Shown here: piece after piece, positions 57,986-64,000 of the stretch | How positions within the stretch are numbered: position 1 is the stretch's first letter | Layout of the letters: each line of letters opens with the position of its first letter | Source: Botryotinia globosa | Taxonomy: Eukaryota > Ascomycota > Leotiomycetes > Helotiales > Sclerotiniaceae | Direction of reading: 5' to 3' | DNA length: 64,000 bases | NCBI GenBank assembly: GCA_014898425.1 | Contig: RCSZ01000019.1 | Location: forward strand, 124,001-188,000 | Made by a program: the position numbers and the translations under genes | Notes under the pieces: generated by a model | Databases searched by the model: none | Told to the model about the DNA's origin: nothing | Seen by the model: only the letters and a program-made list of their open reading frames with translations

Positions 57986-58675
57986 GCAAACACATAAGCG
58001 AGCAAGCAAATCATATACACATTCATATTTCCATTCCCATTCCCATTCCCAAAAAATCAAGCGTTTCTTTTTCAAAGCATACTTACCTACCTACCTACCT
58101 AATCCCAGTATTTCATTCTCGCAATCAAGCTCAAGCTCATACCCCTCATTACAACATTTCCTCCCATCTCCCATCTCACACCTCACATTCACATCTCACA
58201 TCCCTTATTACATCAATACATCACACGTCTACCCATCAAAAAACACAAAAACACAAAAACATAAAAGTATACTGAAAAAACAATCAAATCATCATTAATA
58301 ACACAGAAAACACCTCTCTCTCCAAATCCTAATTACATATTTACATACACCCATCCATCCATCCATACATCCAAACATCCATCATTCAAAGCATCAAACG
58401 AAGAAGAAAAAACCTCCAAATCCCATCCACATGCTAACCAAGCAAGCAATCAACCATCCCATTCCTATATCCCGAGGTATTTCCCTTCTTCCGTGGTGTG
58501 GTATAAGTAAAATCTCTGCTTCGTGTTCCCATGGTATCAATCAAAAACTCTCTTTTTCTTTTCCTCTTTTGCATCATCCCCCTTCTCCATCCTCATACCT
58601 CCTTATACATTAATTTTCCCCTTACTCTGCTTCATCCCCATCTCCCCTCGTAATAAATCTCCCGCTCCCCTCCAC

Positions 58676-61600
58676 CTAATTCCTCTTGACCGCATTCCCC
58701 ACACTACTAATCCCCTCGCTAATGCCCTCACTAATCTTCGAACTCCACCCTCCCATCCACCTAGGAACCGTCATCGTCAACCTAATCCTACCCTCCACAA
58801 TCGCCTCTACACAATTAATAATGCCAAACGCACTCGATCCCACCGCTCTAAAGAGCGCCAGAGCCGCCACCGCCCACAGAAGGAATGTCAAGTAATAATT
58901 TGTCCCCAAGTGATCCGGTCCATAAGCTTCACTAACAGCCATTGCCAAGGTGCCATTTGCAATCATCCAGACGAGAACCATGTACGTACGAACACTCTTG
59001 TAGTAATCTTCCTGCTGTTGCGATTCCGAGATAGGAGGAACGGGGACTTCGAGTCTGTCGCGAAGATTGCGAAGAGCTTCATCGTAGCCGGAATCGATAT
59101 CGAGTTGCTCAGAGGGCATTTCGAGTTCGACCGTTTGACCTTTTCCCGAAGCGGCTCCGAGATCGTTAGACATGACGTTGTCACCTTTGGTTCCCCATGT
59201 AACATCGTGAGTATTGCAAAAGGCGTAGACTTGAAGCGTACAGATATAACTTGGAAGGAGAGCAAAGTAAGAACCCGAACTGGTGAACATATGCCAAGGA
59301 TCAAGATAGAGGAAAGACATGAGGAAGTAGAGGCCGATCGTTGAACAAAGCGAGACGACAAGATTGGTGAAGAGATTATTGCCAAGCACGAGACTTTTGG
59401 CATTATCGTGGACTTCTCGGTAAACGATATAAATGGTGGAGAAGAGCGTGTATACCATGATTATCGAGTAAATAATCATGGACATGTAATATAACTTTCG
59501 TGCTCCTTGTGGTCGATTTCCCATCGACAAAATAAATTGCGTGGCAGTGAGAAGAACACAAACATATTTCAAGACATAAAATATATATTTTCCAATGCTG
59601 TGACCAAATGGATCCATATTGTCAACAGATAGCGAACCGGCAATGAAGTAGAATGTAAGGTAGAAATTGGCCAGAGAGAAGTAAGTAAAGAGGAGTTGAA
59701 TGAATTGATAGATGAATTCAATGTGAAGAAGAATCTTTCGTCCAAGGGTATGATCTGTATGCCATACTTGTTTGAAATGGGCCAGAGAATAAACAGCGGC
59801 GAAGAAAGCTCCGTTGAGCCATCGTCTTCTTTGTGATACGAATTCGGGAACGGTATCTAAGAATGATCAGTAAATCCCATAACAAACATAGCGGTTCAAC
59901 TTACCTGGCACGTCAGTCTCTCCAGTACATCCCTTCACATATTTCAAGACCCATCTTTCATCTCGCTTAGCCACCAATTCCCAACACAAAATACGATCCT
60001 CAGCCAAATACATGTTTGCTGTAAAGACATCTGCATTTTGACCATGGAGCGTCTCTCCCTTGAAATACTGACTCAGAGGACCATGGCCCGTGTGATCATT
60101 CTGTAAAGCATGATATCTGTATGCACTCAACGCGCCAGGCAAAACAGTAATGTAACCAAACACACTCTCGATCGGCTTATCGAGAATATTCGACATCTTG
60201 TATTCGAAATTTTGAGACGCCACCAAAGGATTAAGAAGTCCCACCCATCCTTTTCCTTTCATCGCTTTGATTTCTCCACAAGCACCGGCAACATTGGAGT
60301 CGGTATCAAAAGCTTTCCACAAATGATAAAGCGAATTGCCTCCAGGCTTCGTACCCACATCCAACATGATGCAAATATTTGGCGTGAGAGCTCTCCCAAA
60401 AGCATTGAAGAACCAACGATGAGAATTCAACTTCTTGGCATTCTTTTCCTTGAGACAAAAAAGCATCTGACAAGGAACAATTCCCTTCTCAGCACCTTTG
60501 AACTTGAGGTCCGAATCCAAAGAAACTTGAGTCGTATACTCATACACGTGAGCTTGCACTTCTCTCCCATTAACCAAATTCTTGGCAATTCCGTCTTGAT
60601 AAACACCCATCGCAGCCAGAGCATCGAGTGTTCTCGGGTGAATCTTCTGTCTACCATCCGAAATAATAGCAACCACAATCTTTTGCCATCCATTTTCTCC
60701 CCACGTTCTCGATTTCGATCGAGAACAGAAATGTGAGATATTTTTCATAACAGCATGCATCGTTCGCGTAAAATCAATCTCCGTCTCATTGTACATGGTA
60801 ATACAGATGAAAAGCTCGGTTTCTCTCGCCGTGGGTCCCATATTTTGACGTAGCTTGTAGCCTTTCGCTACAAAATCATCGGGATCGCATGTAACGGCTG
60901 TATATCGCATATGTGTGAATTCGATCTCATCTCGTCGGGGCAAGAAACTGTAAAGGATAGTAGGAATTTTACACTCCAAAATCAGTTCTCCGTTAATCAG
61001 CTTGACTTCTCGTTTCTTCATTTGAGTCGCCCTATTAGCACCTCTTCGTTCTTGCTTTCCAGAAGGCGCGGGCCCATAATGTTCGTAGTCCTTTGCACTT
61101 TCCATATCATCACCCAGTGTCGAATATGATTGTCTCGACCTCATAGCTCCTCTCACGTCCCTCTTTTCTGGCCCAAAAACATCTTCATCTAACATTTCAT
61201 CTTCATAATCGTGTTCGAGTGGTATGTGAATCGTTGCATCATCTCCAAATGGCGACCGAGCACCATGAGCTGCAAATAAAGGAGCCGGAGGTAATGGTCT
61301 TCGTGGACTCCCCCCATAGGCTGTTGAAGGTGTGCCAGGTCTTGGACTTCCGTTCAAGTCCGATGGCTCATATTGATAACCCATTGGAGGCGGCACGTTG
61401 AATTCCGAAGAATTCCTCTCTTCTCTAATGGGAGACCAAGTTCGCGCGGGAGAAGCTCGACCGGAGGGTGAATATTGTAGAGGGGAATAGGGACGATATG
61501 CGCTCTCGGGGGGAGGTAAATCTGGGACGTTATCTATAATTGAAGGCGCTCTTCGATGATCGTCGTATGTGGTTGCCGTAGGAGGTCTTCTATGGTCATC

Positions 61601-62230
61601 ATAGGTATTAATTGAAGGAGGTCTTCTATGGTCGTCATAGGTATTCATTGAGGGAGGACGTCTATGGTCGTCATATGTATTTATCGAAGGAGGTCTTCTA
61701 TGATCATCGTAGGAATCTGTGGACATGACAGAAGCTTGATAAGATCTGCGATCGGAGGAGGTACTAGTATTTTTCAACAGTGAGCTTTTTTTACCCATCA
61801 ATTGCGATTTCAAACGGGACACAGGAGAGGAAACCGGGTGCCTCAGTGATCTCCGGCGGGAAGGGCCATCTGGAAGAACGGGCAAGAGATGCGCGATATC
61901 ATTGGGGTCATGGGCACTCATCGCTGTCGCTGCTACCTCGACTTCTTTTTGCAACTTGCAAGATGAGATGACTTTCTCTTCTGCTTCCTTGAGAGACGCG
62001 AGATGCTCTGGGGTCGCCACGGGCACGGCTGGAGGGGGTTTCCTGGGAGATAAATGAAGAGCTCGCGGAGCGAGTGGTACTACATACGGACGGGTATCGG
62101 GATCATCGTAGGAAGTTAACAAACGAATTTCGGAGCCATGTCGATTATGCCCTGCAGGTATTGAATCATATTCATCTGGATATGTCTCTGAATACATTGG
62201 AGGCATCGAGGGCGTATTTGAGCGATCCAT
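58676..62230 (-). CDS. class I chitin synthase
   Basis: A processive GT2 chitin synthase (UDP-GlcNAc to chitin) in the plasma membrane, about 1168 aa. Exons 62230-59905 and 59856-58676 are joined by a 48-bp intron within TDVPDTVPEF. The N-terminal 400 residues are disordered, Pro/Ser-rich and include five 12-residue repeats of the type [12 protein letters not shown]. The catalytic core has [93 protein letters not shown] and the product-site motif [13 protein letters not shown] segments cluster after it ([15 protein letters not shown] and on). Blocks such as [18 protein letters not shown] and [14 protein letters not shown] fit class I (ChsC type) rather than II or III. It is longer than the roughly 900 aa usual for the class because of the N-terminal extension. 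Confidence 0.93.
61532..61713 (-). repeat. five tandem 36-bp coding repeats in the chitin synthase gene
   Basis: Five copies of a 12-codon unit, [12 protein letters not shown] with variants (S to T, P to A, I to M). Codons differ between copies (for example CAT AGA AGA against CAT CGA AGA), so they are not a very recent expansion. Confidence 0.9.
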
Positions 62231-62308
62231 ATTTAAAATTAATGCTTATTGAGATTTGGGGAGTGAAATTTGCGACGGAAATGCGCCAATTCCAATCTTC
62301 TTTGGGGA

Positions 62309-62327
62309 GGGGGGGGGGGGGGGGGGG
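62309..62327 (+). repeat. G19 homopolymer (C19 on the chitin synthase strand)
   Basis: An uninterrupted run of 19 G, about 80-98 bases upstream of the chitin synthase start codon, so probably within its leader or core promoter. Confidence 0.9.
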
Positions 62328-62650
62328 AATGCGACTGAATGTTTACTACTCTTCCATGAATGGATGTGGAATGGTTTGCGTGTGAAGCGAATGTTTGGTG
62401 TAAATATTGATCTCCTTTGGGGAGTTTGAGTCTCAGAATTGGCTTTTTTTTTGTTTGGACTTTCTCCCAAGGTTTCGTGGGATTCAGATATCAAGTTCAG
62501 ATTCAAATTCAATTCTCCAAATCCAGATCCAAATCCAATAGTGTCGTTGCCAGAGAATAAAATAAAATCAAAGTATAATAATTATCAAATATCAAAGATT
62601 CATAGACCAAGTGGAGAGAGGAAAGATAGCATGTATGTATGTAAGTAAGA

Positions 62651-62706
62651 GTATGTATGTATGGATGTATGGATGTATGGATGTATGGATGTATGGATGT
62701 ATGTAG
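62651..62706 (+). repeat. (GTATGGAT)n octamer tandem repeat
   Basis: About six units of an eight-base motif, with GTAT-type ends. Confidence 0.85.
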
Positions 62707-62859
62707 GTACAGGACGGGCACAGGACGGGGACAGGACAGGACACAGCTGGAGGACTTTTCTTTCGTAGACACGCCACATGCAATTTTCCTCTAGGGCAGA
62801 CAAGGCAACGGGCACGCAAGCAAGCAAGTAAGTAATAAGCGTGGGAGGGAACGAGGAAA

Positions 62860-62990
62860 CGAGGAAAGAGGGAAAGAGGGAAAGAGGGAAAGAGAGGAAA
62901 AGAGGGTCCAGAGGGTCCAGAGGGTAAGAAAAAATGGAGAAAAAATGGAGAAAAAATGGAGAAAAATGGAGAAAAATGGATCAACAATGA
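62860..62990 (+). repeat. purine-rich compound repeats
   Basis: Three successive short tandem families on the plus strand: GGAAAGAG units, GGGTCCAGA units, then AATGGAGAAAA units. Almost all purine. Confidence 0.8.
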
Positions 62991-63645
62991 ACATCTCCAC
63001 GAAATGGAATGGCGGGAGGTCACGTTAACGGGGCAACGCAACGATACAACGATGCAACGATGCAACTACCTACCTAGTCGGGTAGGTACCTACTACCTAG
63101 GTATGGATTCAACTGTTTTTTCCCTTCCCAGCCACGTTTTGCGCGTGCTCCAGCTTACATAAGAGAGCGAAGACTTGACAACCAACCAATCCCATGCCAC
63201 AATACCCATCGTCCGCGCGAGCTCCGGAGTCCGTACGGAGTACATACATATCTATAGATACTACCACCATAGTATACAGATGACCAATCTCATCTGAGCC
63301 ACCTGCATCTCTAGGTAACCATAAAGGGATCGTACAAAACATCCATCTAAAAATACATTCATCGATTGATTTATACTATATATACTTCAGGAGCTATCCA
63401 GCATCTCCCAATATGTATCGTATAATTAGTAAGTATACCTAGATTTTCCGAATGAACCGACGATTGATTATATACAGGATTAGCTATTTAATTACCTATT
63501 CATTCAATATCTATTCCGTATTTATAAATCACATGAACAATCTAATCAACAACGGACTATCTATTATCTATTATCTAGTAACAATCATCATCTAAAAAAG
63601 ATAAGATCTGATATTAGATGAGTAAGGAAAGTCTTGTCTCACTAT

Positions 63646-63712
63646 TTACTGTTTATTTACTGTTTATTTACTGTTTATTTACTGTTTATTTACTGTTTAC
63701 TGTTTACTGTTT
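63646..63712 (+). repeat. TTTACTGTTTA 11-bp tandem repeat
   Basis: Four full units of an 11-base motif, then shorter TTTACTG units. Confidence 0.85.
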
Positions 63713-63765
63713 AGTTTACTTACCTATCTATATACTCTAAATTCATTATGTAATAAACATTCTTT

Positions 63766-63894
63766 ACAATTCACAATTCACAATTCACAATTCACAATTC
63801 ACAATTCACAATTCACAATTCACAATTCACAATTCACAATTCACAATTCACAATTCATAATTCACAATTCACAATTCACAATTCACAATTCACA
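63766..63894 (+). repeat. (ACAATTC)n heptanucleotide minisatellite, about 18 copies
   Basis: Near-perfect seven-base tandem array with one variant unit (ATAATTC at about 63855). The unit is unlike the TTAGGG telomere repeat. Confidence 0.92.
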
Positions 63895-64000
63895 ACGTAC
63901 CTACCTAGATAGATAATACCTCATTTATTCATACCTCAGGTATCTATCCATCCATCTTTCCATCTTTCACTCCCTCCCCCCCTCCCTTCCCTTCCTCTCC

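Larger units (their letters stand above)
57150..58675. other. repeat-rich convergent intergenic region
   Basis: About 1.5 kb between converging genes. Simple repeats dominate: a 9-bp (TACTCCCTC)n run at about 57430-57467, the tetranucleotide array (listed), a (CCTA)n run at about 58082-58103 and a (ATCC)n run near 58350. No gene. Confidence 0.7.
62231..64000. other. chitin synthase upstream region and repeat-rich right end
   Basis: The chitin synthase promoter and leader must lie in the first part. The region holds a G19 tract, octamer, purine-rich, 11-bp and 7-bp tandem repeats (listed). Frames up to 157 codons come from low-complexity DNA. A TACCTA/TAGGTA-rich palindromic patch lies at about 63067-63105, and the 10-base palindrome TCCGTACGGA at 63231-63240. 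No gene is supported. Confidence 0.65.

Noticed and set aside
62592..63065. 157-codon minus-strand frame near the right end
   Set aside because: Produced by octamer and purine-rich simple repeats; the translation is repeated HPYIHTSI and Phe/Leu/Pro runs.
63766..63894. Possible CRISPR array or telomere
   Set aside because: The 7-bp units have no spacers, the genome is eukaryotic, and the unit is not TTAGGG.
1..64000. tRNA, rRNA, transposon open frames, secondary-metabolite synthase genes
   Set aside because: I looked for their usual signatures by eye and saw none; a tRNAscan or repeat-library search would be needed to exclude degraded copies.

Overview
This window is nuclear DNA of a filamentous ascomycete. 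Genes are split by short GT-AG introns, mostly 45-100 bp. The gene content is typical of moulds: a class I chitin synthase, a Zn2Cys6 regulator, a WSC-domain copper oxidase, and fungal SEC1, IML1 and URB1. Intergenic DNA is AT-rich and the protein families look most like a leotiomycete (Helotiales, Botrytis/Sclerotinia-like). That placement is my inference from protein character; I could not search a database. I reconstructed 16 protein-coding genes and checked every splice model for reading-frame continuity by hand. I found no tRNA, rRNA, CRISPR array or intact transposon.

Left part (1-11 kb): two extracellular or cell-surface carbohydrate genes on the plus strand. One is a membrane-anchored GH16 glucanase (1386-3267). 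The other is a secreted copper-radical oxidase carrying four WSC domains (5171-9375). Both have long intergenic flanks.

Centre-left (11-30 kb): housekeeping and growth-control genes. IML1 (GATOR1/SEACIT, a TORC1 inhibitor) and URB1/NPA1 (60S ribosome assembly) sit head to head across 393 bp. Next come a 4E-T/EAP1-like eIF4E-binding protein with an ATG-free leader of about 600 nt, a 2.9 kb gene-free stretch containing a hairpin-forming inverted repeat, and SEC1 (exocytosis).

Centre (30-46 kb): a giant minus-strand gene (38746 to 30211, seven... six coding exons, about 2744 aa) encodes a sacsin-like protein. It has two GHKL/HSP90-type ATPase modules, a third degenerate sacsin-like region and a C-terminal BTB domain. 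One of its introns is 48 nt, in frame and stop-free, so a simple ORF scan misses it. A G-patch protein and a membrane-anchored short-chain dehydrogenase follow, head to head, then an MFS sugar transporter.

Right part (46-64 kb): an unrecognised 646-aa protein with two tandem KH-like modules; a Zn2Cys6 regulator divergent from an M20 amidohydrolase; a VBA-like 14-TM MFS transporter; a class I glutamine amidotransferase-like protein; and a class I chitin synthase with a five-copy 12-residue repeat in its N-terminal region. From about 57 kb to the end, the non-coding DNA is full of simple repeats, including a tetranucleotide array of about 420 bp, a G19 tract upstream of the chitin synthase and an (ACAATTC)n minisatellite.

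The best candidates for something undescribed are the sacsin-BTB protein and the tandem KH-like protein. No clear biosynthetic cluster or defence island is visible. All function calls come from reading sequence motifs, not from a search.
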